A stretch of DNA of 64,000 nt from Rutidosis leptorrhynchoides (lineage: Eukaryota; Streptophyta; Magnoliopsida; Asterales; Asteraceae): contig NC_092335.1 in the NCBI RefSeq assembly GCF_046630445.1, positions 629,269,501 to 629,333,500 on the forward strand. The letters are read 5' to 3'. The position numbers were made by a program, and so were the translations under genes. The notes under the pieces were generated by a model that did no database searches, was not told the DNA's origin, and was given only the letters and a program-made list of their open reading frames with translations. Shown here piece by piece: positions 22,889 through 35,167 of the stretch (positions are counted from its first letter, which is position 1; each line of letters opens with the position of its first letter).

Positions 22889-24463
22889 TGAAAGGACTCG
22901 TCCTAATCCACCTGGACGAAGTCATCAACATTTGGTCCCATTGCGATGATCAGCTCCAAGTAATGTCCTTATATTGAGCAAATGCACAGCGGAAGACTTA
23001 ATTCGTACCTGAGAATAAACATGCTTTAAAGTGTCAACCAAAAGGTTGGTGAGTTCATAGGTTTATCATAACAATCATTTCAATATGTTAATAGACCACA
23101 AGATTTCATAATCATAAACATAATATACTCGCAAGTGTATGTAAAGCATTCTAAGTGGTTGAGCACTTGGTAACCATACTTAACATTTAATCAACGTCGC
23201 ATATTCCCTTTATTGTGAAATCTCACTACACCGTACCAAGTGTAGTCACCAAAACGAAGTACTGTGCAACCGTTGAATACTGGTCGTCCAGTCCGGTTGG
23301 GGTTGTCAGGCCCGATAGATCTATCAACAGGATTCGCGTTTACAATACCCATGTAAATAGTAGTTACCAAGCTACAGGGAAATATGCCAGTGGTACAACT
23401 CAATGTAGAATATATTTTTAAGTACTTGTGTCTATTTTGTAAACATTTATAAAAGCAGCGCATGTATTCTCAGCCCAAAAATATATATTGCAAAAGCAAT
23501 TAAAAAGGGAGCAAATGAAACTCACTTTTGCCTTGAAGGTATTTAATTCAACTTGGTCTTCGATAGATATCACGAACCTAACCATATATATTATATATCA
23601 ACATATTTTCTTTTTAAGTAATCGTTACATATATATATACTTTTAATACTTTTAATATTTTCTTAGTCAGTAGTTACCAGTCCGATGTTAGTGGTCCACA
23701 ATTAGTTGCTTAAATAAAATAAATAAAGACCCCATCGTATTCGTATTGATCAGAATTAATCTCGACCCATGGTACCATGTTGTCAAATGACATGTTGCGT
23801 ACATAAAGTACCGTGTTGTCAAATGACGTGTTGCGTACAATCATGAGGTCTTATGATTAATCTTCTCGTGTTGTTTACGGGTGGCCCTGAAATATATAAA
23901 ATCAAATCATAAGTAATTATATATAAAATATCATATTAATTAGAAAAGATATGATTAATTTACTTTTTCTCCAAATATTTTCGTAGCTAAACTAGCTTCG
24001 GATACCCAATCTTGTTTTAGTCGTAGTTTCTTCATTACAACTCCGTTTTTGTTGGTTCAACTTGCCACTTCCTTGGATCGAGTCAAATTTTAAGAATATG
24101 ATTTGAAAATACCTTAGTTTATAATCAAAATCATAGGTTATAGGTCAAAGTTTGGTGAAACTTATGAAATTGATCATTTTCCATCATAAAAACAACATTT
24201 AATGATCATTTTTCTAAAAATACTTACACTTTGAGTTAAACCATGAAATTTTTATGTGTTAACATACTCACAAGAAATATCATTTTTTCAGAACATGAAC
24301 TTCCAATTCAAAGTTCAAGATGGTTTTTAATTCTCCAACCCAAAACAGCCCCCGGTTGCACTCCGACGACGTAGATTCAGTTTTTAAGATGTTCTTTGTA
24401 AAACCAAGTTATATCTTGTTAGGTTAGCATATCATTATGATATATTACAGGTCTTGAAGTGTT
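22889..24463 (-). repeat. 5' LTR of element G, truncated
   Basis: Matches the other G LTR from its TG end to gaagtgtt, then switches at 24463/24464 to E-type LTR sequence. About 1.1 kb of this LTR is missing. Donor-like block at 23007-23054. Confidence 0.9.
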
Positions 24464-26002
24464 GTAAGTGTTTTGATGAACCAAAGTTACATCAAGTCTT
24501 AGATTTAGCACATACATGAAATGTAAAAGTAATACAACTAAGTTTTAACAATTATAACACAAGTGTGAGTCTAAGACATGTAGATCAACTCACTTAAGAG
24601 TTGTATGATGTTTGATGAACCAAAGTTACATCAAATCTTAGTTCTAACACTTACATGAACTTTAAGAGTAAAAACAAGTTACAAACTTAGATTATCAACT
24701 AGTAAAGTGTATGTAAGCTCTATAGCTTTTGTTTATGACAATTTAAGAAGACCATAAGCTAGATAACTTAGATCTTTTACAAGTATATGAAGTTATAACT
24801 AGTAAGTTACACTTCTATGTTCTTGAAACTTATAAAGTTAACTTTAAGTTCAAGAAAATCATGAGATCAAGACTAACTAGTAGTACTTGACCATTTAATC
24901 AACAAACATGGTATTTAAGTGCATAAAATAAAGAAACAAGTTAATTAAACAAGTAATTAGTTCAAGGGTTGCTCATACTTTAAAGATTCAACCAAAGTTG
25001 ATCTTTAAGTAAAGTAAACTTTAAGTTTACTTCCATGTCTTACAAGTATGATTTCAACAACAATGAACTTATATCTTTTGAAACAATATATGTAGAACAT
25101 AAACTAGTAAGTTTAGTTCTTGTGTTCTTGATGAATACAAGATATTATGAAGAATCAAGACTAGGAAGTTAGATTCTTGGAACTAAGTAAGATTAACTAA
25201 CAATTTCATGAAACAAACTAACAACAACAAGTAATCAAACACAAGTAACAAAAGATTAAAAGAAACAAAGTATGATGATGATTTAAGGGTGCAAAGTGGC
25301 GGTTTTAATCAAGAAAGAAGAAGGAGAAGTTGTTCATAATACTTACAAGTAAAGAGAAAAAAAAAAAAAAGGAAAAGTTTGAGAGCAAATGAGTGTGTGT
25401 TTGAGAATGAGATTTACAAGTAACAAGTAATGTAAAAAAAATGATTTGAATCCCATCCCACCCTTGGTGACCCACGGTTTTGCTGCATAAAAAAGAGGGA
25501 TGAGTTTGTTTTGTGGATACTTGCATGTTAAAGCTAAAAAGAGTGGTTAAAGGATGGCCATGCATGGGGATAAGTTGCTAACTAGATTCCAATTACAACA
25601 ACTAACTAGTTCCATCTTAAATTGATACTTTCAAGTGCAAGACATGGGCTAACTAAGTCCATTAATAATGTAGGGTGGGCTTGGAAGTCCAATAACATGA
25701 GTCCATTACACTAACAAAGCCCAAGTTCAAATAAATCACAAGTTAAACCAATTATAGCCCAAGTAACTAACTAATAGCCTTAGTTAATTAAAATGATTAA
25801 TAAATTTAATCATGAATGTAAATAATATCTAAAAATATTATTCGTGAAAGTTCCGGGTGTCACAAAGACGTTTCGGGCCATTAAAGTCAAGTTCGGGCAA
25901 TCATGGCAACATGTAAATGTAATAACGTACATTCGTTTAAACACGCGTATTAATAATAATTATTATTAATAAAATAATGTTGGAAATTCCAGGGTCGTTA
26001 CA
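24464..26002 (-). repeat. Shared E/F LTR, part 2
   Basis: Near identical to 33631-35167 of the E 5' LTR, ending GGGTCGTTACA beside the E PPT. About 680 bp of LTR sequence equivalent to 32949-33630 is absent between part 1 and part 2, deleted together with the end of G. Contains an A-rich tract near 25357 longer than in the other copy. Confidence 0.9.
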
Positions 26003-26039
26003 TTACCCACCTGTTAAAGAAAATTTCGTCCCGAAATTT
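26003..26039 (-). other. PPT and stop-codon hairpin of element E
   Basis: Minus strand: AAATTTCG-GGA-CGAAATTT (26039-26021) overlaps the pol stop, then TTTAACAGGTGGGTAA, the presumed PPT, just before the LTR TGTAACGACC. Confidence 0.75.
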
Positions 26040-29000
26040 AAGCTGAGGTAGATGGAGGAGTTGGGAAAAGGTGAGGATACTTCCGCATCATTTGATCCTC
26101 TCGCTCCCAAGTAAACTCGGGTCCTCGTTTGGCATTCCATCGCACTCGGACGATCGGAATCTTGTTGCGTTTCAAGGTTTTGATCTCACGATCCATAATT
26201 TCAACAGGTTCCTCTACAAAGTGGAGTTTGTCGTCAATTGTAAGTTCCTCAAGTGGTATGATAAGTTCAGGTGCAGCAAGACACTTCTTCAAGTTCGACA
26301 CGTGGAAGGTAGGATGAACTGAGCTCAATTGTGCTGGTAGATCCAAACGGTATGCAACGGGTCCAACACGTTCCAAGATTTTAAAAGGACCAATGTATCG
26401 TGGGTTTAACTTTCCACGTTTTCCAAAACGGATCACACCTTTCCAAGGTGCAACCTTCAACATTACACGATCACCAACGTTGTATTCAAAGTCTTTACGT
26501 TTAAGATCAGCATAACTCTTTTGGCGATCACGGGCAGTCTTAAGTCTAGCTTGAATCTGAGCAATCTTCTCCGTCGTTTCATGGACTATCTCGGGTCCGG
26601 TGATTTGCTTTTCGCCTACGTCGGCCCAACAAATAGGGGATCGGCACTTGCGGCCATACAATGCTTCAAAAGGTGCGGCATTAATGCTCGAGTGATAACT
26701 GTTGTTGTACGAAAATTCGGCTAGTGGCAAATGCCTTTCCCAGGCCTTTCCAAAATCAATGACACATGCACGCAACATGTCTTCCAACGTCTGAATCGTT
26801 CGTTCACTTTGCCCATCAGTCTGAGGATGATAAGCAGTACTCATGTCAAGACGAGTTCCCATGGCTTCTTGCAAAGAACGCCAAAATCTAAAAGCAAAAC
26901 GGGGATCGCGATCGGAGATGATCGATAAAGGTACACCATGACGAGATACAACCTCCTTGATGTATAACTGAGCAAGTCTTTCCATTGTATCAGTTTCCTT
27001 CATCGCTAGGAAGTGTGCAGATTTGGTAAGGCGGTCAACAATAACCCAAATAGTATCGTATCCGCCCACCGTCTTCGGCAGCTTAGTAATGAAATCCATT
27101 GTGATCCTTTCCCACTTCCATTGTGGGATTTCCGGCTGTTGAAGTAACCCAGAAGGCCTCTGATGTTCGGCCTTAACTTTTGAACAAGTCAAACACTTCC
27201 CAACATAAGTTGCAACGTCCTTCTTAAGATTCGGCCACCAATACTGTTCTTTAAGATCGTGGTACATTTTGCCCGCACCGGGGTGAATCGAATATCTCGA
27301 TTTGTGTGCTTCATCAAGTATCAGGTTTCGTAGATCTCCATAATAAGGTACCCAAATTCTTCCGGCATAACATCGGAGTCCAGACTCCCTAACCTCGAAT
27401 CGAGAGACAAGTATGTTCAAATGTTCGTGAGATATGTTCTCCTCTTTGAGAGCCTCATCTTGGGCTACTCTGATCTGGCTGTTGAGGTTCGAATGGATGG
27501 TGATGTTCAGAGCCCTAACACGAAGAGGTGTCGTCCTCTCCTTTCGGCTTAAAGCGTCAGCTACAACATTGGCCTTGCCAGGGTGATAACGGAGTTCACA
27601 ATCGTAGTCGTTGAGCATCTCGATCCATCGACGCTGTCTCATATTCAGTTGCTTCTGATCAAAGATGTGCTGGAGACTCTTGTGATCCGTGAAAATAGTG
27701 CTCTTAGTTCCATACAAATAATGTCTCCACAATTTAAGCGCAAAGACAACAGCTCCAAGTTCAAGATCATGTGTAGTGTAGTTCTGCTCGTGAATCTTCA
27801 ATTGTCGGGAGGCATAGGCAATAACTTTTGATCGTTGCATCAGTACACAACCAAAACCACTCTTTGATGCATCACAATAAACAACGAAATCGTCACTGCC
27901 CTCGGGAAGTGATAGGATAGGTGCGGAGGTTAACTTCTTCTTCAAAGTTTGAAATGCTGATTCGTGTGCGGGTTCCCAAATGAACTTCTTGCCCTTGTGA
28001 GTCAGTGCGGTCAAAGGACGCGCAATCAGAGAAAATCCTTCGATGAATCTTCGGTAATAACAGGCGAGACCTAGGAATTGGCGAATATGCGTCGGAGTAG
28101 TGGGGGTCTCCCACTTGCTGATGGCTTCAATCTTGGTGGGATCAACTTTGATACCCTGGTCGCTCACAACATGACCCAGAAACTGTACTTCCTTCAACCA
28201 AAATTCGCACTTGGAGAATTTGGCGTAAAGTTGCTCTTGTCTTAAGAGTTCAAGCACTAATCGGAGGTGTTGCTCATGTTCTTCTTCGCTCTTAGAGTAG
28301 ATGAGGATATCATCTATGAAGACGATAACAAACTTGTCCAAGTAAGGCTTGCAGACACGATTCATGAGGTCCATGAACACGGCAGGTGCATTTGTTAAAC
28401 CGAACGGCATCACGAGAAACTCATAATGACCATAACGAGTCCTGAATGCAGTTTTCATCACGTCACTTTCCTTCACCCTCAGCTGGTGATATCCGGATCG
28501 CAAATCGATCTTTGAATAAACGCTCGATCCTTGTAGTTGATCAAAAAGATCATCAATTCGCGGAAGAGGATACCGATTCTTGATAGTCAATTTGTTGAGT
28601 TCACGGTAGTCGATACACATACGGAAGGATCCATCCTTCTTCTTCACAAACAACACAGGTGCGCCCCAAGGCGAGAAGCTTGGTTGAATAAATCCTCGGT
28701 CTAACAGCTCTTGTAGTTGACTCGGTAATTCTTGCATCTCGGAAGGTGCGAGTCTATAAGGTGCGCGAGCTACAGGTGCTGCTCCTGGCACTAAATCAAT
28801 CTGAAACTCTACGGCTCTCTGCGGCGGCAATCCAGGCAATTCTTCTGGGAAGACATCGGAGAATTCGTTCACAATTCGAACGTCGTTCACGCTCTTCACC
28901 TCAGTTTCTACCGCTTTCACATGTGCTAGGACAGCAAAACTCCCTTCTTCATAATCTTTTGCGCTTTCACGCAACTAATGAGGTTCAACTTCGAGGTACA

Positions 29001-29740
29001 TCTCTCTCCATAGATAACCAGTGGTTCGCCATCTCCTTGTGGTATGCGAAGTGCTTTATCTCCACAGATAATATCGGCCTTTATCTTGCTCAACCAATCC
29101 ATACCGACGATCACGTCAAAACTTCCCAGTTTGATAGGTATCAAGTCAATTTCGAAATCTGCACCAGCTATGTTGATAACAGCTCCACGACTAATATGGT
29201 CAACCTTTTCAAGTTTTCCATTGGCGACCTCGATAAGCATACTTTCTTTTAACGGGACTAATGACCAATTAATCTTATCGCAAAAATGTCTACATACATA
29301 ACTTCTATCCGCACCAGTATCAAACAAGACAGAAGCTAAAAGATTGTTGATTGTGAATATACCTGTCACCAAGTCGGAGTTATCGCGTGCATCCCTTGCA
29401 TTAACATTAAAAGCCCTACCACGGGGTGGTCCTCCGTCTTTTCGCTTGTTTGGGCACGCATTTCTGAAATGGCCCGTCTGTCCGCATTCGTAGCACTTCT
29501 TCGGTCCATTGGTGTTTGGCTTCCCATTCAAAGTAGTGACCTTGCAGTCCTTCCCGATGTGCCCAGCCCGTTGGCACTTCTCACAGACAACATTGCAATA
29601 CTCAGTGTGGTGTTTGTAACATCGCTTGCATTGAGGTAAGGTTCCTTTGTAGTTCGGGTTGGTGTTGGTGTTGTTGTTGGGATTAGGGTTTCCACCGTTG
29701 TTGTGCCTCTTGGCGGGGGTTTGATCGTAGTTTCTCCCTC

Positions 29741-29782
<42 letters not shown>

Positions 29783-30526
29783 GGTTGTTGTGGTTGTTGT
29801 GGTTGTTGTCCCATTTCCTCTTTTCGCTACTACCAGCCTCAAACTTAGCCTTCTCCGGCTCATCAATAAGAATTTGATTCATGAAAGTATGCGCCATGCG
29901 CATTGCTTTGGGAACATTCGGTGGTTTGGATGAGGTGACATTTCCTTTGATGGACTTAGGGAGTCCCGAGAAGTATTTCTCCATGCGCTTGAATTCGGGG
30001 GTGACCATGGTCGGACACATTAATGCTAACTCCAAAAACCTACGATTGTAACTGTTAAGGTCGTTCCCTACGGCCTTTAACTGCATAAATTCGATTTCCA
30101 TCTTCTGAATTTCGGTTCTCGGACAATACTCATCAATCATAGCCGCCTTGAATTCCTCCCATGGCGTAGCATACGCCTCATCGATACCTTTCGCTTGAGC
30201 TAACGTGTTCCACCACGTTAGCGCGCCGTCTGATAGCGTGCAAGATGCAAACTTGGTCTTATTGTCCTCCGAACAGTTGCTAACTCGGAATACTGATTCA
30301 AGTTTTTCGAACCATCTGGTGAGACCAACTGGTCCCTCGGTGCCGCTGAAGTTATGCGGTTTGCAGCTCTGGAATTCCTTGTATGTACACCCATTTCGAA
30401 CGGGTGGGATAACCGGTGGTGGTGGTGGTGGAGCTTCGAGATTTCTTTCTGCTAGGGCTGCGGCGACCCGTTCGTTGATCATGTCCTCAATCTGGCGGCG
30501 GTAGGTGTGGATCTTCCGTTAGCCAT
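26038..30526 (-). pseudogene. gag-pol: gag-pol polyprotein of element E (frameshifted)
   Basis: The probable start MANGRS at 30526 runs out of frame after 15 codons; the long frame opens at MINERVAAAL (30482). gag-protease (30482-28926): capsid-like region, Asn-rich linker (29743-29800), CCHC knuckles (CKRCYKHH, CEKCQRAGH, CYECGQTGH), protease DTGA. A 1-nt loss near 28941-28943 shifts into the pol frame (28974-26038): RT with MPFGLTNAP and FIDD (about residue 220 of that frame), RNase H CDAS, integrase HHCC then ITMDF, IISDRD and DGQSERT as the DDE triad, and a tail [12 protein letters not shown]. Pol has no internal stop, so decay is limited to the two frameshifts. Element A reads through the same junction in one frame, so a programmed shift is unlikely. 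Confidence 0.93.
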
Positions 30527-30824
30527 GGTATTCTAAACAAAAATTTTGACTCAAGTCAAAATCCAGTATGCAAGTAGTAATAATACAGTATATAGTGACC
30601 AACATGGAATCAAAACATCACATGTTATTAAATAATGCATCTAGGTACAAATACCACAGAATCATCGTACAGCAATGTAAATAGAACATCGTGCAAGAAT
30701 TAAATAACGCAAAGTTCCATTCATTAATAATAATAAGTTTCATACATCTGAATAAGTTCGTACAATACATATGAAATACATGAAACTATATCTAGATTAC
30801 ATCATGAAATCTAAATACAAAGTC
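30527..30824 (-). other. ORF0-gag spacer of element E
   Basis: Non-coding, AT-rich. No internal PPT-like motif was seen here, unlike A, B and G. Confidence 0.6.
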
Positions 30825-31724
30825 CTACGGTGAAGGTGGGTGAACTGCTCCTCGAGCCAACTGCTCCTCGAGCTCAGTGACTCGAGCTCGGAGAGTCTCA
30901 ATCTCCCTCATCAGTTCCTCGTTAGAGGGAGCTGGTGGGGCAGGCGGTGCAGGTGGGGCGGGTGGTGCGGTTGGTGCCGGTGGTGCTGATGTAGATGGTC
31001 CGGCTCCGGATGTAGACGGTACGTCCCTAGATGTAAGTGGTCCGTATCTAAATCTAGGTGGTACGGTTCCAGGAATAGTCAATACGTGACGGGGAACCTT
31101 ACGTATCTGTGGGTCGGCAGGGTATGGCACAACTCGTTTACGAGCAGTAACCCGACGACGATGGCCAAATGCGTCAGTAAAAGCACGACCTCCATTCACC
31201 CCTGGAATGACGGTGCCGTCGAAACGGTACCGCTTCCTCGACGGGGTGGAGGGTGCCTGAATAGGTCTATCAGCAGGATCCTCATCATCGCTGGAGTCGT
31301 CTGATGATGAAGAATCGGCGGATGATGAGTCATCCGAATCGTGTGGTGGTGACACTGGTGGCTGAGCTGGTAACCCGAAGCGTCCGAAGGCGGCCAACAT
31401 CTGTCTGTGTCTGCCTGGCGGAATCACGACTAAACGTCCGTCGGGAGTGCGTCGGCAAGGCGTGCGCATGTGGTTACGAAACGGCCCTTCCCCGAACTCC
31501 GCGGGGATCTCAATACCACCAATGCGGGGCTGTGACCTCGAGGGTCCGGGAGCAGACACTGGGGCAGGTGCACTAGTACCATCTCCGGAAGTGGAAGCGC
31601 CGCGATCACTAGTGGGTGTCGGGGCCGGTGTATCGGCAGTAGCAGCAGCAGGTGTAGCAGTAGGTAGGGCGACGGGGTCTGAGTCTGTACTGCCCGAAAT
31701 GCCAGCAGGTGGAACATCCGACAT
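30825..31724 (-). CDS. ORF0 of element E (acidic/Pro-rich, coiled-coil end)
   Basis: 299 residues, intact. The start MSDVPP at 31724 directly follows ttccttgttcAG, a good splice-acceptor sequence; an in-frame ATG 27 nt upstream is less likely. Order: Ala/Pro/Ser/Thr-rich N terminus, conserved IPAEFGEGPFRNHMR block, Ser/Asp tract (DSDDSSSADSSS), a basic RKRYRFDG, a Pro/Ala repeat (APPAPPAP) and a C-terminal heptad region with LRARVTELEEQL. Same slot as ORF0 in F, G, A and B. No known enzyme motif; nucleic-acid-binding or gag-accessory roles are guesses. Its G+C-rich make-up stands out against the AT-rich surroundings. Confidence 0.75.
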   Translation of the reverse strand: MSDVPPAGISGSTDSDPVALPTATPAAATADTPAPTPTSDRGASTSGDGTSAPAPVSAPGPSRSQPRIGGIEIPAEFGEGPFRNHMRTPCRRTPDGRLVVIPPGRHRQMLAAFGRFGLPAQPPVSPPHDSDDSSSADSSSSDDSSDDEDPADRPIQAPSTPSRKRYRFDGTVIPGVNGGRAFTDAFGHRRRVTARKRVVPYPADPQIRKVPRHVLTIPGTVPPRFRYGPLTSRDVPSTSGAGPSTSAPPAPTAPPAPPAPPAPPAPSNEELMREIETLRARVTELEEQLARGAVHPPSP

Positions 31725-32048
31725 CTGAACAAGGAAAAATAAATTTTCCATGTCAGTATGTCATAAAGCAAGCAAATAATAGGCCAACAGTTTAAATCAT
31801 GTATAACGGTAACTAGCATGGCAATAACAGCAATTCGTATGAAAGTAGCATGCAGTCAAAAGCAAGTAGCATCATGCAGTAGTGAAATCATGTAGTAGCA
31901 TACGGCATATAGCGGAAAAAGTAAGCAGCAGCATGCAGTAAGTTCAGCGGAAACACGTAAACTAGCAAGTTGTAGATTAGTCCTATTAGTGAATCCTACT
32001 CGGGTCGGTCTTAGACTCACTAATGCAACCTAATTCCCTACAACCAAT
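31725..32048 (-). other. Leader of element E
   Basis: PBS to ORF0 leader, about 320 nt; contains short AGCAT/AGTA-rich repeats. No coding signal. Confidence 0.5.
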
Positions 32049-32060
32049 GCTCTGATACCA
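32049..32060 (-). other. Primer-binding site of element E
   Basis: Reverse complement is TGGTATCAGAGC, 2 nt from the LTR edge at 32063. Confidence 0.93.
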
Positions 32061-32062
32061 AA

Positions 32063-35000
32063 TGTGATGCCCCGTACAAAACCATCGTGTACGAATCATC
32101 AACAACAGGATCATTACAAGGTTAAGTACTATATGCTGTAATTAAAGAAGTTGCATTCACGATAAAAAGGTGATGTCATAACCGACATCAAATGTTTTAC
32201 ATTTCAAAAGCATGCTTCACTAAGTAGAAGCAAATAATAAGTGTATGTGACCACAATGGTCGTTACAAGTCATAGTTCAAAAGTACGAATGTTTGAATGC
32301 AAAATAAAGTAGTTCATGCGTGAACAACTCTAAGCAGCGGGTGTCTACAGCACAACAAGTAAGACAGCGGAAGCAACCTCAAGCACCTGAGAAATACATG
32401 CTTAAAAACGTCAACACAAAGGTTGGTGAGCTATAGTTTAAGTATAACAGTATGTAAGGTAGGCCACGAGATTTCAGTGCTACAAAGAGCGTTCAAAACA
32501 GTATGATAAAGTATATGTTAACCGTGGGCACTTGGTAACTAACTTAACGTTTATACCCCCTGAAAGTACACTTGGCAAGTGCGTATGTCTACGAAGTATT
32601 AAACACTCGTTAAATGCTAGCGCTACTAGCCCGAGTGGGGATGTCAAACCCTATGGATCCATATCTAAGATTCGCGTTCACGGTTCAAAAACCAATGATT
32701 AAACGTTACCGAGCTAAAGGGAATGTTTATGCCGTTGTATAACCCACACATATATAAGTTTAAGTACTCGTGCCTAGTATGTAAAACATAAAATCCGCAT
32801 GTATTCTCAGTTCCCAAAATAAGTTAAAGTAAAAAGGGAATGCTATAACTCACAATGATATGTGGCGGTAAAGTAGTAGTCGGGAAAGGTGTGCAAGTAA
32901 ATGGTCCGAAGGTCCTCAACCTAAGGCAAATAATACTAAGTCAGTAAATCGTCTTAATAGGTTTAAAAGTATGTATTTAAGGTCTTAAGGGTCATCATCA
33001 TTCATCATTAAACAAAAGGCGTAAGGTAGGTTTCGTTTATGAAAGTAGTTTAAAACAAAGTCTGACTTCAGTCAGTCACCACGGCCTCTACCCTTACTGA
33101 ATTAAGGTGAGACCAGTGGCCATGGCTCCGTCTATGAGTCCCTTAAGTGTGGTAAAATTTACAGAAGCAAACTCGTCTTGGTTTGACCGTGGCGACGGTC
33201 TAAGTGCGAGTAGGACAGAAATTTCTGCACAACGTTAAAGGACATAGTAACGATCGGAGGGCCATAAATCCTAAACCGTAACTCGGATTAAGACGAGTCC
33301 TATATGAAAAGTTATACCGTAACTCGGATTAAGACGAGTCCTATATGAAAAGTTATCTACTCGAAAAGTTGTATCTAAAAATCAAGGTTAGAACAGCCCA
33401 GGTCTACTGGTCTGTTCCAGAAGCATCAGGTCAGTAGGTTTTGGATAGAAGCAGTGAGTTTAAAAGGGTTCCGGTGGTCTTGGTGTTTGATGTTCATCAT
33501 GGTTCTCATCCTTGATGCATATAGCTTCAAGTGTACAACTCATTGATGTGTTAGCATCATCTTGACCAAGGTTTGTCCATCATAACCCAAGTGCAAGTCT
33601 AAGACATGAAGCACAACTCATTAAAGTATTGTAAGTGTTTTGATGAACCAAAGTTACATCAAGTCTTAGATTTAGCACATACATGAAATGTAAAAGTAAT
33701 ACAACTAAGTTTTAACAATTATAACACAAGTGTGAGTCTAAGACATGTAGATCAACTCACTTAAGAGTTGTATGATGTTTGATGAACCAAAGTTACATCA
33801 AATCTTAGTTCTAACACTTACATGAACTTTAAGAGTAAAAACAAGTTACAAACTTAGATTATCAACTAGTAAAGTGTATGTAAGCTCTATAGCTTTTGTT
33901 TATGACAATTTAAGAAGACCATAAGCTAGATAACTTAGATCTTTTACAAGTATATGAAGTTATAACTAGTAAGTTACACTTCTATGTTCTTGAAACTTAT
34001 AAAGTTAACTTTAAGTTCAAGAAAATCATGAGATCAAGACTAACTAGTAGTACTTGACCATTTAATCAACAAACACGGTATTTAAGTGCATAAAATAAAG
34101 AAACAAGTTAATTAAACAAGTAATTAGTTCAAGGGTTGCTCATACTTTAAAGATTCAACCAAAGTTGATCTTTAAGTAAAGTAAACTTTAAGTTTACTTC
34201 CATGACTTACAAGTATGATTTCAACAACAATGAACTTATATCTTTTGAAACAATATATGTAGAACATAAACTAGTAAGTTTAGTTCTTGTGTTCTTGATG
34301 AATACAAGATATTATGAAGAATCAAGACTAGGAAGTTAGATTCTTGGAACTAAGTAAGATTAACTAACAATTTCATGAAACAAACTAACAACAACAAGTA
34401 ATCAAACACAAGTAACAAAAGATTAAAAGAAACAAAGTATGATGATGATTTAAGGGTGCAAAGTGGCGGTTTTAATCAAGAAAGAAGAAGGAGAAGTTGT
34501 TCATAATACTTACAAGTAAAGAGAAAAAAAAAAGAGGAAAAGTTTGAGAGCAAATGAGTGTGTGTTTGAGAATGAGATTTACAAGTAACAAGTAATGTAA
34601 AAAAAATGATTTGAATCCCATCCCACCCTTGGTGACCCACGGTTTTGCTGCATAAAAAAGAGGGATGCGTTTGTTTTGTGGATACTTGCATGTTAAAGCT
34701 AAAAAGAGTGGTTAAAGGATGGCCATGCATGGGGATAAGTTGCTAACTAGATTCCAATTACAACAACTAACTAGTTCCATCTTAAATTGATACTTTCAAG
34801 TACAAGACATGGGCTAACTAAGTCCATTAATAATGTAGGGTGGGCTTGGAAGTCCAATAACATGAGTCCATTACACTAACAAAGCCCAAGTTCAAATAAA
34901 TCACAAGTTAAACCAATTAAAGCCCAAGTAACTAACTAATAGCCTTAGTTAATTAAAATGATTAATAAATTTAATCATGAATGTAAATAATATCTAAAAA

Positions 35001-35167
35001 TATTATTCGTGAAAGTTCCGGGTGTCACAAAGACGTTTCGGGCCATTAAAGTCAAGTTCGGGCAATCATGGCAACATGTAAATGTAATAACGTACATTCG
35101 TCTAAACACGCGTATTAATAATAATAATTATTAATAAAATAACGTTGGAAATTCCAGGGTCGTTACA
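32063..35167 (-). repeat. 5' LTR of element E
   Basis: 3,105 bp, TGTGATGCCCCG to GGGTCGTTACA on the plus strand. Carries the donor-like block (32385-32432), a perfect 41-bp tandem duplication (33275-33356) and two diverged units of about 138 bp from about 33631. The next base (35168) continues as a diverged LTR of the same family, so E inserted in a relative. Confidence 0.93.
33275..33356. repeat. Perfect 41-bp tandem duplication
   Basis: Two identical 41-bp units (33275-33315, 33316-33356) starting accgtaactcggatt. The equivalent region is deleted in the shared E/F LTR, so its age cannot be judged here. Confidence 0.95.

Larger units (their letters stand above)
16289..24463 (-). mobile_element. 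Non-autonomous LTR retrotransposon G (ORF0 only)
   Basis: LTR 22889-24463 (truncated), PBS 22875-22886, ORF0 22031-22477, about 3 kb without gag-pol, PPT and LTR 16289-18983. It is inserted in the shared E/F LTR at gtaaa (16284-16288). The element has every cis signal (PBS, hairpin, PPT) but no protease, RT or integrase, so it would need enzymes from a relative. It resembles LARD-type elements, except that one accessory ORF is kept. Confidence 0.88.
15395..35167 (-). mobile_element. Ty3/gypsy LTR retrotransposon E, with nested G in its 3' LTR
   Basis: Reading the minus strand: 5' LTR 35167-32063, PBS, ORF0, gag-pol, PPT, 3' LTR 26002-15395 (interrupted by G). Long LTRs, protein order and C-terminal [12 protein letters not shown] match elements A and B, so the same broad lineage, but the LTR and ORF0 differ. 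The outer right end lies inside an older LTR of the same family (I, from 35168). The outer left end is not visible because unit F continues there. Confidence 0.9.

Noticed and set aside
28926..28974. Programmed frameshift between gag-protease and pol in E
   Set aside because: Element A reads through the same place in a single frame, so a 1-nt loss is the simpler reading.
29528..29933. Thr-rich and Val-rich ORFs across the E gag linker
   Set aside because: Other-frame readings of the Asn-rich (AAC)n gag linker.
33275..33356. CRISPR-like repeat
   Set aside because: Two adjacent perfect copies with no spacers in a plant LTR; simple tandem duplication.
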